NCBI GenBank assembly: GCA_907164885.2
Contig: OU015496.1
Span: 102,095,132 to 102,159,131, forward strand
Source: Dolomedes plantarius
Taxonomy: Eukaryota; Arthropoda; Arachnida; Araneae; Dolomedidae
Direction of reading: 5' to 3'
DNA length: 64,000 bases
Every line of letters begins with the position of its first letter. Position 1 is the stretch's first letter. A program made the position numbers and the translations under genes. The notes beneath the pieces are model-generated. The model saw only the letters and a list, made by a program, of their open reading frames with translations, made no database searches and had not been told where the DNA came from. Positions 22,733-36,909 of this stretch are shown here, piece after piece.

Positions 22733-23173
22733 CATGGGTGACCAACCTTTTGGCTTGCCCGGATTGCACTGAGGGTTGAAGAATAGTCTTGGGCCACATA
22801 CAAAATATATAGTACAGTTTATTTATTTAATTAACAAAACTTCTGTTTTTTTATATTATATCATAAAAAAGAGTGCAATATAATCTTAAAAGCAATGGGA
22901 TATATGACCTTGTTTTTGATAAACTAATGCTTCAAGTTCTTGTTCTATGAAAGTGGTTGAATTTCTTTGTGTCCTTAAGGTTTTTCATCACAAGTTTTTA
23001 TCTTATTTTACTCTTAGAGTGCTTCATCTTTGAAAGTAGTTCTTCGCTATTGCAGCTAGTGCCAAATAGCAATGACGTGAATAAGGTGTGATTGTGAAGA
23101 GGGGGATATTTTTCTTTGGAAAGACAAATCATAAATTTTATGATCTTGTGGGGCCATGTGTTAGACACCCCTG
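22733..23173 (-). mobile_element. hAT remnant with perfect 8-bp TSD
   Basis: CTTTATAC occurs directly on both sides (22725-22732 and 23174-23181). The ends are CATGGGTGACCAACC and GACACCCCTG. The minus strand near 23090-22990 reads HTLFTSLLFGTSCNSEELLS then KMKHSKSKIR, the C-terminal dimerisation block of a hAT transposase. Only 441 bp remains, so it is a deletion derivative related to the element at 10629-11941. Confidence 0.9.
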
Positions 23174-23181
23174 CTTTATAC

Positions 23182-23639
23182 TAATGCAATTATTTCCCCC
23201 AAAATCTAAATTTTTTCTTTTGCATTTATATTTCTAGGCTAGAGAATATAAACTTTCTATCTCTTGTATATTCAGAGAGCCATCATTTACCTAGCTTTTA
23301 TTGTTATACGTTCGATCATGTTGGATGTATAAGATATGGGAATTTTGTTCTTGTGATGTGTGTATAGCCTTAGAATACCTCTGTGATTCTTTCCATACTA
23401 GCCACTGCACGACCAGCATGGTCGCTTTTAGTTTTATATTTTCTTTTGCAAAACAACTCAACTGAAATCAACATATGTAAGGAATGTTACCATTACCTGT
23501 CATCATAAATATTCTTTGTTAAGGGGTATTCTCTATAAGGCTGATTCTAAAACATTGTAATTTAAAAATGTGAATTTCCATTACTTCAGAACAGAATTAA
23601 AGATAAGACTGCAAAACCCATCACCAATGATTTTATAAA
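23182..23639. other. Unassigned spacer
   Basis: No gene or repeat recognised. Confidence 0.4.
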
Positions 23640-23905
23640 TTACATCCCTCTCTGTATGTAATTTTTTTCAAAATTAAGATATCTACACTTTATCATTACA
23701 TCAAATAAATTGTTAGAGAAATTTTTTTTTCACTTAAAAAATGGAGTAAAAATTCAGAAAGTACTAAAATATAGCAGGGATTACATCACTCTCTGTATGT
23801 ACTATTGTTCACAATTCAGATATCTACACTTAATCATATCAAATAATAAATTGTTGCAAAAATTTTTTCACTTATAAATGAAATAAAAATTCAGCGAGTA
23901 CTGAA
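23640..23905 (+). repeat. Tandem duplication, about 141-bp unit
   Basis: Two diverged units begin TTACATCCCTCTCTGTATGT (23640) and TTACATCACTCTCTGTATGT (23781). Each continues through AGATATCTACACTT and ends with AAAAATTCAG. The pair sits directly next to the Helitron-like fragment at 23927-24228 and may be part of it. Confidence 0.75.
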
Positions 23906-23926
23906 AAAAGTGTAGAAAATTAACTA

Positions 23927-24228
23927 TTACTGGCTGTCGGTTGCTATACCGGCGACAGTTAAACGTAACTTGCGAACATTTTTGCTCTCTCTTAATGAAT
24001 TATTTCTTCTTCGCTTTCTTTCTTGAGACTGTTCCCAGTTTTCATTTGATTGTGCAGCTCGCTTTCGAGCATTCCTAATTTCAGTGCGTAAATCCATGTT
24101 GACACGCGGTTGCAAATTGCGGACAGCTGCTAATGTTTACATCTGGTAGTTCTAACTGTTGCCATTCGGAGTGTAGAAATATCGTCGATTTTTGTGCCGC
24201 ATACCTACGTGTTTTATATATATATAGA
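23927..24228 (-). mobile_element. Helitron 5' end with short basic ORF
   Basis: On the minus strand the sequence starts TCTATATATATATAAAACAC at 24228, with an A immediately before it, as expected of Helitron insertion between A and T. About 110 bases further in begins a 62-codon frame (24115-23927). It starts MQPRVNMDLRTEIRNARKRA and contains an Arg/Lys/Glu-rich stretch with RKRRRNN. Arg-rich N-termini are common in animal Helitron polyproteins, but no replication-initiator or helicase motif is present here. It is best read as the 5' stub of a Helitron; the ORF call is tentative. Confidence 0.45.
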
Positions 24229-24771
24229 TTACCCCTAAGATTTTTTTTCCAGTGATCAGATAATTTTTAAATGTCTTCTAGTTTATCTTATTTTAGACAG
24301 TGGCATTTTTTTCGAGGTAAACATTTGAGATTTACTTTTATCTAAGTTATATAGTATGTTTAAAATTTTGGCCTCAAAATAATATTGTGGTACTACAGGT
24401 TACTTTAACAATTGAGATTCAGTACAGTGCCAAATGGTCGTACGAAAGATGATGGACCGCACCATGCTTTATACAGCTTTGTTAAGTTTTACATTACCTG
24501 CTGTTACAATAACCATGTAAGAACTTCAAAAAAGGTTGTTTATCCTCTATAACTCTCAACATTTGCAAGTTTCATATGTACTCTTATAAAATTGTTTTTT
24601 GTAAGTCCATAAAATAAGCTTGTTAATGGTTAAGAGGCACTGCACATTTCAAAATATGTTTGTGATACACACATATGCACTTATATAAATAAATAACCTG
24701 TATATAGCTTATTTATTTTGTATACATATAAATATATACTGCTAAGGGTTTTGGAATTGTTTAGCTAGTAT
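24229..24771. other. Unassigned AT-rich spacer
   Basis: No gene or repeat recognised. Confidence 0.4.
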
Positions 24772-24779
24772 ATACGTAT

Positions 24780-24926
24780 CAGTGGGGGCCGAGATGAATG
24801 GATAAAAATATTTATAATGCATGGGGGGCGAGATGAACGAATAAAAATGTTTATAATGCAAAATCAATATTTCTACTTCTTTGGGGGGGCCAGGGTGCCC
24901 TGGCCCCCCCCCTGGGTGCACCATTG
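24780..24926. mobile_element. 147-bp hAT MITE with perfect 8-bp TSD
   Basis: ATACGTAT flanks it on both sides (24772-24779 and 24927-24934). The ends are CAGTGGGGGCC and GGGTGCACCATTG. The right end carries a GC-rich hairpin, GGGGGGGCCAGGG against CCCTGGCCCCCCC, and the left half contains two copies of a GAATAAAAATNTTTATAATGC-like unit (about 24800-24860). It is too short to encode anything. Confidence 0.9.
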
Positions 24927-24934
24927 ATACGTAT

Positions 24935-25080
24935 TATAAATATTTATAGATTGTATTTCCGTGTGTTAAAATTCATAAAACAATTGACTATTTATTCAAA
25001 GTCATCCCTCTGTTATAAAACTGTAAGTACATGTGAAGAATATTTCTTATTTAAAAATTATGCTTTGATATTAGTAAATC
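24935..25080. other. Short spacer
   Basis: AT-rich; nothing recognised. Confidence 0.4.
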
Positions 25081-25410
25081 TTAGAGAGATAATAATGAGC
25101 ATTTCAAAAGTTTTTTTTTTTTTTCCCTACACTCAGGAAAATTCCAAAGACCAGATTTCCTTCTAGCAGCCCAGTACAATTCAGCCTGGTTTGAGAAATT
25201 GTCCACAGAAAAGTGCTTGTCATGAAGGGCAGAACATGACAGAAGATGGTCAATGTCCATAAAATTCCCCTCTGGGCAGCTTGGGGAAGGAGAAATACTG
25301 ATACGATGTCGGTGTCCCCTTAAAAAGTCATGTGAGGTCAAAAGTCTAAAATTGGCAGTGCCCACATGGGGGCCTAGGGAGGTTTCTTGGGAGTGGGTGA
25401 GGCATTTCAA
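25081..25410 (-). pseudogene. Non-LTR retrotransposon ORF2 tail (fragment)
   Basis: The 109-codon minus frame contains RLLTSHDFLRGHRHRISIS, then PSPSCPEG, MDIDHLLSCSAL and YWAARRKSG. This is the zinc-binding-like C-terminal segment that follows the RNase H region in jockey-type LINE polyproteins of arthropods, usually CxxC...DHLLxCPAL...YWxAR. One of the expected paired Cys is changed (CPEG). Reverse transcriptase and endonuclease domains are absent, so it is a 5'-truncated or decayed copy. Confidence 0.65.
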
Positions 25411-28103
25411 AAGTAATACTTGCTTTATTATAATATGGTATGGTTATCTCATCTGTCCATCAAACTATAAAAAATGCATTTACATATAAAATCAAAAATG
25501 TCTTACCCTGTGTGGAAAATATTGAGTTTACAAAAAGAACAAAAATTACTCCTATAAGGCTGTAGTATTGTTTTTGTAAAAGAATACTGAATTTTTCTTG
25601 AAAATAACTTTTAGTATATAATCAAGATAGTGTCTTTGAAAAAAATTATATTTTGTTTTTAAAACGTAAACTTTACTATATTATATGGTATTAGAGCTGT
25701 TATGTGTCCCACTTAGTTAAAGATTACTACTTAATTAAAACATGCTTTCTATTATCAATATTTTTATTTTATTTTATTTATTTATTATTTATTTTTTTTG
25801 AGAGACAAACCGTGCTACAACATTTCTACTTTCTGTTTGTAAGTATAATGTTTCACATACTTACACACAAAAAAAAAATATTGCATATTTATGGTATGAA
25901 GAACAGAGTCTATTTGTAAAAGAATATTGTTTATTTTTTAGCAATAACCCCTATTGCTTTTCTGTAATTTATTTTTATTTTTTCAATCCCTGTGTGAAAT
26001 AATGTTGCAAATTTCAAAGGTAACCCTTATAAGAGAGTTTTGTTCCTGCTCATAATTTTATTTCAAAAATGACCTTCACTGTGACTAAGTAATGTATTGC
26101 TTTATAAAAGAACCTTGCTTTTTAAAAAAATAACATCTATATTAAACTTAGACATAGTTATAAACATTTAATATATTTGTAGATATATTTAATGTTGATA
26201 ATTGATAATGCGGTGGTAAAAGACAGCATGTTCATAGATTACGTTAGGAAAGAGCATACTAAAATAGTTATCAATTCTCTTATAAAATAGCTGTTGTAAG
26301 ATTTTTTACTTGGTAAAATCAGCATTGAATTGGTTATGCTAAAAGCACAAATTTTTATTTATTTATTTATTTAAAAAAAAAACATGCTTACAAGGAAGTT
26401 AGGGGTTTATCTTGGAAAGAATATTTTAAACTTAGGTTTTAAAAATTATAAGTACTAGATCTGTATCAAAGGCTATAGCAAGTAATGTGTCTCTCTTTAA
26501 AGAATATTGCATACTTCACGTATAACCTTTGTCTATTAGAAAGTTCTTTAGGGAAATATGAGTTTTCAAAAACTAATGCTCACAATTTGAAAAAATTAGA
26601 TTCCATATAATATAATGTAGTTCATTTTAGATAAGGCCTTTGCAATAAGCAAGTATTATGGCCTTGAGGAAAAGACTAATTTTTGTATTTAATATTTTTT
26701 TTCCTACCTACTGGTTATATACTTTACATAGTAATAGTTTTTACTTGCATTGTAATTAGAAGTTTAATATTTTCTAACTATTATATTTTTAGTCTCATCT
26801 TTTTTTTTTCTCATATATTCAGTGCTACTGCTGATACAGAAACAAAACTTTAATTGTACTGTATAGTAGGCTAAGAGAATGAACAGTAAAATTTTTAATG
26901 GGAATGGCTGATATTGTGGTAGTAAAAGTATGTTTGTAGATTAAGTCAGAAAAATAGCTTACTAAAATATTAATCCTGTTATAAAAGAGGTGTTATAAAA
27001 GTTTAACTGCGATGTTCGTCACTTTTTTTTCCGTAGGAAAAATCAGCATCGCATTGGTTAGGCCACAACAGATATAAAATATTTTGTCTTTTTTTCTTTG
27101 AGTGGATGTACTCCCATCTAAGTAGTCATTAGCTAGTAATATTTATTTTATTTTTGCATTTTGGGTCATAAACATGGGCCGATTTTTACTATAGACAAAG
27201 TAGATACTGAAACTAAAATAAAAGCAAAGTACAGATAATTTGTTGAAATAGCAATATTAAACATACGGACGAGAAAGAATTACAGATGTGTTATCCAATC
27301 TGTTCTAACTAAAGCATTATCTGTATCTTCGAGGGTTCGGCGCATCCCTTCTATCAAATTTATTCAAATAAGGGCATCTTAACGGTCTGAGATATTTTTA
27401 ATTCTTTAAAAAGGTTAGGCCTGATAAAAATCGTAAATACTTAAAAGTACTTCAATTTTCAACTACCTTTAAAAACACTCATAAACTCACACGATAAGAT
27501 AAAAGAAGTCACAGGTTAACGGTTTTTCAAAATTGTGCGGAACCGGAAGTGAACTACTTCTGAATCCATAACAATACAGAGTGTTAAAGATTGGAAAGTA
27601 AATAAAGAATCTCAAAGATATACTTTATTTACTTTCCAATTATTAATGTTTTGATAATTGGAAAGTTAATAAAAGTTATCCCTGTAAAAGTAATTGTCAT
27701 TTTTTTAGCATTAAATCTTTTATTATTGGTCAGTGAGGCAGGAACTATTCCAGCCTCTAAGGTTTATTTATTATTTTTTTTTAAACTTATGATGCCGAAT
27801 TTTAACTTTTTTTTTTAAAGGTTTCAAGAACACTTTAAATTGTAATTATTTTTTTCATTTACAATACACATCTGTGAATTCTTCCCATACTAGGATAAGA
27901 TAATTAAACCTTATTTGTTGGTGAATGTTTTTCTTTCGAATAGAGCGTAATTAAGTGAGTATTTGTCTTGCATTTAGGTTTTAATGCTTTGGAGTTATGA
28001 ACGTTAAGCGTAAGATTTGATTTTGTTATATTTATTCCTATAAATATCGAACTATGTGCAGAAATTGTTTTCAAAAGTGGTTATTTATTATTAATTTTTT
28101 TTT
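25411..28103. other. AT-rich stretch with a diverged direct duplication and a hairpin
   Basis: About 26207-26345 and 26905-27065 are diverged direct copies sharing GGTAGTAAAAG-like sequence, 'tactaaaata' and 'aaaatcagcat.gcattggtta' landmarks. A perfect-stem hairpin lies at 27590-27640. No gene is supported. Confidence 0.45.
27590..27640. repeat. Perfect 18-bp stem hairpin
   Basis: ATTGGAAAGTAAATAAAG at 27590-27607 is exactly complementary to CTTTATTTACTTTCCAAT at 27623-27640, with a 15-base loop. The arm motif recurs once more at about 27657 (TTGGAAAGTTAATAAAAG). It may be the remnant of a small inverted-repeat element. Confidence 0.8.
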
Positions 28104-28305
28104 AACGTAGGATTACGTTCCTCAATGACAGTCTTCTGGGGAAAAAATTGTCCGTCCTGCGTCGCGAGTTATAATTTTGGCAGCGCGCCAAACCCAGTAG
28201 CAGTAAGCAGTTAAACAGAAAAGTGCCAAAATGCTTTAAAAAAAAAGAAGATAAAAGTAATCCTACTTTAATAACCCACGGTAGTATCGTTAGAAGAGAC
28301 AACCT
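28104..28305 (-). repeat. Interspersed repeat family R, copy a
   Basis: It aligns in reverse with 36620-36909 and 48091-48481. Shared landmarks are GTAGGATTACGTTCCTC, 'cgcgagttataattttgg', 'agcagttaaacag.aaagt' and 'gttagaagagac'. Both ends of the core carry GTAGGATTAC in opposite orientation, so a terminal inverted repeat is likely. The right edge meets a T23G16 tract (28308-28346). Class unknown. Confidence 0.75.
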
Positions 28306-28307
28306 GA

Positions 28308-28346
28308 TTTTTTTTTTTTTTTTTTTTTTTGGGGGGGGGGGGGGGG
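28308..28346. repeat. T23-G16 homopolymer block
   Basis: A run of T (28308-28330) passes directly into a run of G (28331-28346), next to the end of repeat R copy a. Confidence 0.9.
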
Positions 28347-29466
28347 AGGGGATATAATTGTAACCTTGATGAATCTTGCCAATGACATGCAATCTGGTTT
28401 CACAGGTGTGGGTAATATTGTGCTCTTCCGCATAGGTAATTACTAGTGTAACCTATTTTTTCCCCCTAGATACAAACGAATTTCATATTACTACTTTCAA
28501 ATTTGTTTATTTAGCCTAGATAATTGCATCCAAGAATTACACGTGTCCAAACACATAATGGGATGCATTAATTGATTTTCTTTAGATTACATATTAAATT
28601 AAAATAGAAAATAAATTGAAATAGTTATGATTCAGCATCCTATACACTGAAGTACTAGTGATAAGCTCTTAATAAGGTTTACAAGTGTCTGAATATTGTT
28701 TTCTTTAATTTTCATTCTGACATCCGTGTTAAATGTTAACTATTTTGGTCCATGGAAAATTTACACAGCGGGAGTTGATCTCGCGATTAGCAGAGGAGCG
28801 AAATTAAATTCTCGCAACTTATTTTCTAACTACTCAAGTGAAAACTAAACACGTCCAGTTACGTTATGTAAGAACGAATTTAAAAATTTTACATAAGAGA
28901 TATCAATGTTAAACACAATTTTAAATGTATAACTAACTATTAGACACCATTATATAAGTTAACAACTCATCAATAATATTAGCTTCAAAGTTTCTCCTTG
29001 AAGCGCTTAAAATTTTCTTAAAATATTTGGTGGTCTTTCACATTTTGATGCTTCAAAAGGAAATGCATTTTTTGTCAAAAACTTTTTTAAATTACTCTAT
29101 TAGCCATTCAACTGAAGATCGTTTTAATAGCATGACAGTGCCATGTACATAGGTCTTATGATATATTGAATAGTTTCGATTACTTGGAAAGAAGGGCATT
29201 CGAAGAAACACATAATCTGGAAACAAATTAATAATATCTGTAGTTTGCACTGCCTTCTTTTGCAAAAATTCTAGAGTCCCCAAACTACCCTTTTTACATT
29301 CTTTATTTGTGAAATAAATTGTCTTTTAAAAATGCATAACTAATCTGTTTGAGAGAGACGAAGGAATTTCGTTTACGCTGAATCAATCTAATTATTCGTG
29401 TTTATTTCATCAAACTAAAATGGTATGTCTAAATACATCATTAGTTTAACCATATAATTTTTTAAG

Positions 29467-29467
<1 letters not shown>
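28347..29467. other. Unassigned stretch
   Basis: A 63-codon minus frame at 29092-29283 reads somewhat protein-like but matches nothing I recognise. No repeats were noted. Confidence 0.4.

Positions 29468-29521
<54 letters not shown>
29468..29521. repeat. (TA)n microsatellite
   Basis: About 26 TA units, interrupted at its right edge by the hAT-like MITE. Confidence 0.95.
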
Positions 29522-29524
<3 letters not shown>

Positions 29525-29587
29525 TGCTCGATTTCTAGAAATAGAGGTGCCGGAACTGTAACCTTCCGGGGTGTGTGGGAGTATTCC

Positions 29588-29672
<85 letters not shown>

Positions 29673-29796
29673 GGCCAGGCCCTAACAACAGAGTAATGTG
29701 GGATTAAATAAATGTTTTTAACTATCGGGATATTTTTCCCTAAAGAGAGGTACCGAAACGCCATTCCGGTGCGTTCCGCATCAAATCGAGCCCCTG
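29522..29796. mobile_element. hAT-like MITE inserted in (TA)n
   Basis: The left end CAGTGCTCGATTT pairs with the right end which, in reverse complement, reads CAGGGGCTCGATTT; both continue into G+C-richer sub-termini with CCGGAA. The element carries its own (TA)n core (29593-29669), a possible source of length change. The flanks are (TA)n, so the target duplication cannot be measured. Confidence 0.7.
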
Positions 29797-30616
29797 TATA
29801 TATATATATATATATATATAAAATAAAGTTAGAATTTTTATATTCCTTCATCTGTTCCCCGCCTTTGGATTCCAGATGCTCGCACCACGAGACCGTCCCT
29901 TTGTCGTATGTCTGTATTTGCCGCAGGGGACCATACGCTGTATTATGTAAGGCAACAGAGCAGATGGCTGCAGGTATAAGTTTACAATGGAATATCGCGC
30001 AGCAAATATTTCCCCCTTTCACATCCCTTTGTATATGCATCCAACCGTAAAGCTGTAAGTATGGGAATGAACTGAAGTCCTCCAAGATTTTCCCTCTTTA
30101 TGGGCTTGATTCATAGTTATTCGCAACGTTTTTTAACGCAGATTATTCTTTAATAAACACAGATGAGTCTTACGGTGCGGACGGAGATAGCATAGAAGCA
30201 ATATGTTCTCATACTTAAATATTCTTTTTATAAATTGTAATACGGGAAAATAAACATGCTTGTAAATACATTTCTTTAATCCATGCTATTAACAAAATTG
30301 TTTGTTAAAATAAAACATAAGCATTATTACTCATTTAGAATAAAAGTGATCAATTTCAAACATGAGAATTATTCTGTAGAATTATTAATTATTTCTTGCA
30401 GGACCTTCCATCTTTATAGACTTCAAACCCATGTATGAGCCTCGAGTATAGATTGTATGTGCCTCGAGTATAGATGTGATTAACCTCCATCGAGCAAACT
30501 TTTTGAATGACTGCGATCCTTCCCAAATTTCAAATTCTTTCAATAGCAGTAATATTTATAGACATTTTCATTTGTTGGCGTATTTATTATGTATTTTAGA
30601 ACTAATACATTTTTTC
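29797..30616. other. Unassigned stretch with an 80-codon minus frame
   Basis: From 30085 to about 29830 the minus strand is open and less AT-rich than the neighbourhood (MEDFSSFPYLQLYGWMHIQR and onward), then runs into (TA)n. It matches no family I know. A 17-bp direct repeat GTGCCTCGAGTATAGAT-like lies at about 30436-30475. Confidence 0.35.
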
Positions 30617-30620
30617 TTAA

Positions 30621-30701
30621 CCTTTAGCTTACGGGGCCCATTTTTCCAATTCCCTCTTTAGAACCGGAAATTTCATACCCCCTTTGTAAGAGCAGCCATT
30701 A

Positions 30702-30754
<53 letters not shown>

Positions 30755-30851
30755 GTATGTATGTATGTATATATATATATATATATATTATACATATGTA
30801 TGTATATATATATGTATATAGATATATATATATAATATACATATGTATGTG

Positions 30852-30883
<32 letters not shown>

Positions 30884-30904
30884 TATATATATATATGTAT
30901 GTAT

Positions 30905-30945
<41 letters not shown>

Positions 30946-31745
30946 CACAGTCGCACCTCTATTAAACGAACCTCTATTTCGCGGACTTTTCTTTGGTACC
31001 AAGAACATTTTGAGAATTTCTTCGTAAAATAACCTCCAAATAGCGAAGTGCATTCTCTATTTAACGAACTTTTTCTTGTGATCCAATATTTATTTTCTCC
31101 ACATTTCTCAATATTTGTGAACATTTCAAACTTATTCTTTCTTTTAACACATTTTATAGTGATCAATGACCTTCAACTGGTTTTAACAGTCGCCTAACTC
31201 ACCGAGAGCAGTAAAATCGCTGTCATTCTTTGCATTTCATCCAGAAAGTGCAACCTTTATTCCCCCCCCCCCCCCTCCCACTGTGCATTGTAAAGATGCG
31301 AGACGTATATGAGAGAAAACACTTTTTCAAAAAACTCAGACAAAATTGACAGACTTTATGAGTAATTAAACTTAAAGACGTATGTAGTAATGTATGCCTA
31401 AAATTACTGGTATAATAAATGCGATAATGTCATTAAAATTCATTAATTTTAGTATAGAATTTTTTTTTTAAAATTGAAAATACAGTGTATTTCCGGACAT
31501 GTTTTGTTTTATACTTGTTTTCCCTGCAGATTTCTTTTTGATGGGTAAAATGTATAAAATAAATAGATATTAATTTACAAATTAAAGGTGTAATTAATTA
31601 CTTTTTTTTAATATTTAGTGTTTATGATTTTAAAATCTGTTTTGTGCAGTTTAAAATATTTTAAAATGTAAATCTCTTATTAACGAATTTTCCATATAAC
31701 GAACTTATTTTCGGGATTTAGCAACTTCGTTAAATAGAGGTCCGA

Positions 31746-31829
<84 letters not shown>

Positions 31830-31883
31830 TTTCTTGGTCCCGTATTCTTGGGATATATGCTATCCCACTCCGTAAGGAAAAGG
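30621..31883. mobile_element. TTAA-flanked MITE (piggyBac-like), copy T-a, with nested pogo-like element
   Basis: TTAA lies on both sides (30617-30620 and 31884-31887). The inverted ends are CCTTTAGCTTACGG and, from the right, CCTTTTCCTTACGG. The ends surround a (TA)n core, and a pogo-like MITE occupies 30948-31748 inside that core. Without it the element is about 460 bp. TTAA duplication with CC-starting ends is the piggyBac pattern; no transposase is present, so the class is an inference. Confidence 0.7.
30948..31748. mobile_element. pogo-like MITE, family P1, copy a
   Basis: The inverted ends read CAGTCGCACCTCTATTAAAC and, from the right, CAGTCGGACCTCTATTTAAC. TA follows the right end; the left flank is CA, apparently a mutated TA. 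It aligns with 40551-41294. CAGT...CCTCTAT ends and TA target sites are shared with pogo/Tigger-type members of the Tc1/mariner superfamily. A poly-C tract at about 31262-31275 is private to this copy. No ORF. Confidence 0.85.
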
Positions 31884-31887
31884 TTAA

Positions 31888-32323
31888 GGCTGTTTCCTAA
31901 CTCTATTGGATTCGCTCACCTCAATGTTAACCTGTTAACCTATGGAGAAAAGTGTTCTAGAATTGCCCACTTGGATTGAAAGTTTTAAAAAAATAAAATA
32001 AATAAATAAATGTACCGCGTAATAGATAAAGAAATTTTACACCTTGAGGTCTTTTTTTTTTTAAAAAGAAGCAAATAATATTTTTAAATTTAAATTATTC
32101 GAGGAAAAAGTCTGGTATAGTGCATTTTAAAAGTTCCTAAATTCCTTTGATGGACGAAATGTATAAAATGAATCCTGTTGCAAGGTGCAGAAAAGTTCAG
32201 GCTGTCTAAAAATATCATTTTTATTGGATTATCGGCATTTATGGTGCAGTAAATAGTGTACTCATTTTCTCCATAGGTTAACATTGAGGTGAGCGAATCC
32301 AATAGGGTTAGTACACAGCACCC
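31888..32323. mobile_element. TTAA-flanked MITE, family K, copy a
   Basis: TTAA lies at 31884-31887 (shared with the right target site of element T-a) and at 32324-32327. The inverted ends contain CCTATTGGATTCGCTCACC and CTCTATTGGATTCGCTCACC, and continue into TCAATGTTAAC. The left inner part matches the arms of the large palindrome at 37878-38140 and 39670-39929. Non-coding. Confidence 0.75.
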
Positions 32324-32504
32324 TTAAATAGTTAATGTAAATAGAATTTACGTAAAGAAAAAATCGGTTATTATAAATTTCGGTTATGAAAATTAACTTT
32401 TTCACAGATAAGTTAAAATAAAAGACTTCAATTATAACAGTTGCTTGTTAACAAGGAGAGGCTCATGGCGACTCATTGTTCGTAAGTTATTTAATCAATT
32501 TTAA

Positions 32505-32673
32505 CAATGGCGTAGCGAGGGAGGGGCAAGAGGGTCTATCATGCCCCGGGCACCACTCGCAGAGGGGCGCTAATATAGGGTCTATATATTATATTACTAT
32601 ATATTTTTCGAAGGGGGGGGGGGAACCAAAAAGGAATTATTCCCCGGGTGCCAGTTATCTCGCTACTCCACTG
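32505..32673. mobile_element. Small hAT MITE
   Basis: The inverted ends CAATGGCGTAGCGAG and, from the right, CAGTGGAGTAGCGAG match at 13 of 15 positions. The flanking 8-mers AATTTTAA (32497-32504) and CGTTTTAA (32674-32681) match at 6 of 8. The CAGTGGCGTAGCGAG terminus is widespread among animal hAT elements. 169 bp, non-coding. Confidence 0.75.
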
Positions 32674-32681
32674 CGTTTTAA

Positions 32682-33325
32682 TAGTAATTTAAATAGTACT
32701 CTTTTTTTCCGTGAAAACTCTTTCTTTTCAACAACGTCTACGTAAACACGACTGTTATCAATGTCGAAACTGTGCCATGGCGTGGTTAAATATAAACCCT
32801 GTTAAGATAAGAATGTTTTCGGTGCATTCAAGATAGCGCAGTGTTTACCTCTACTAAAATTTCCTATTTCCGTGAACGATTTCTGCTTACGGATGATATA
32901 ATTTAACGTTTTTGTTATATATCGTTTATATTTGACTCAACTTTTCTTTGTGGAAGACTGCTGATTAGTATCTTCCAAGAGAATTCTGGAAAGTATATTC
33001 CAGTAACACTAAGTGATTAGATAAATTACCGTTATCCGGGGTCAGTTCAAACTTGTCAAATGAAGAGATGCATTGTAATTTAAAATATTTCTTCAATAAA
33101 AGCTAGCTTTGAGCTGTTGCTTTTTGTAAAAGTTACATTTAATGAATATCTTTTATTAGTGTTTTCTAACATTTTTCCCGCTGTGAAAGGAATTTTTTTT
33201 CAGTTTTCTTTCGATCAAATTGAATTTTAAAACAGTAAATTTTAAGTTTCTGTAATTTAACACAGCCATTTACACACTTCTGCCCCTTTGTTTTGTGGGC
33301 TGTTCAGTTTCTGCTTCTTTTATAA
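32682..33325. other. Unassigned spacer
   Basis: No gene or repeat recognised. Confidence 0.4.
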
Positions 33326-33420
33326 CAGCGCTTCTTGAACTTTTTTCATTCATGACCCCATTTTATATAATGAAATATTTTCGCGACCCCAGGAAATAAG
33401 AATATAAAGATAAATATTTT
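33326..33420 (+). mobile_element. hAT terminus, fragment
   Basis: CAGCGCTTCTTGAACTTTTT followed by CATGACCCC and TTTCGCGACCCC resembles the end of Charlie-like hAT elements (CAG.G.TTCTCAA.CTTTTT...CGCGACCCC). No partner end or target duplication was found. Confidence 0.5.
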
Positions 33421-33504
33421 ATCATAAATAATTTATTTCTTTGGTAAACAATATATATATATATATATTATATATCGTTTATATTTGACGCAATTATTGA
33501 TTAC

Positions 33505-36619
<3,115 letters not shown>

Positions 36620-36909
36620 CACGTAGTCTCTTCTAACGAAAATACCGCGGGTTATTAACGTAGGATTACTTATCGTTGCCTACCTCTCTCGTATGTATAT
36701 ATGTATGTATGTGTTATGTATATATATATGTATATATATATATATGTCAAAATTTTGACGGATTTTGGTACTTTTCTATTTAACTGTTTACTGCTTGCCC
36801 GAACGATACAGACTAGGTTTGGTGCGCTTCCAAAATTATAACTCGCGACGCAGGACATCTGAAATTTTGCTTTCCGGATGACCGTTATGGAGGAACGTCA
36901 TCCTACCTA
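36620..36909 (+). repeat. Interspersed repeat family R, copy b
   Basis: It begins CACGTAGTCTCTTCTAACG and has the GCGGGTTATTAACGTAGGAT block, a TATG/TA microsatellite core, the 'ttaactgtttactgcttg' and 'aaaattataactcgcgac' blocks, and ends GAGGAACGTCATCCTACC. It is nearly the same as copy c (48091-48481). Confidence 0.85.

Noticed and set aside
29467..29688. Open frames made of alternating Tyr and Ile (also at 30751, 33433, 58645, 59586, 62325)
   Set aside because: They are translations of (TA)n microsatellites, not genes.
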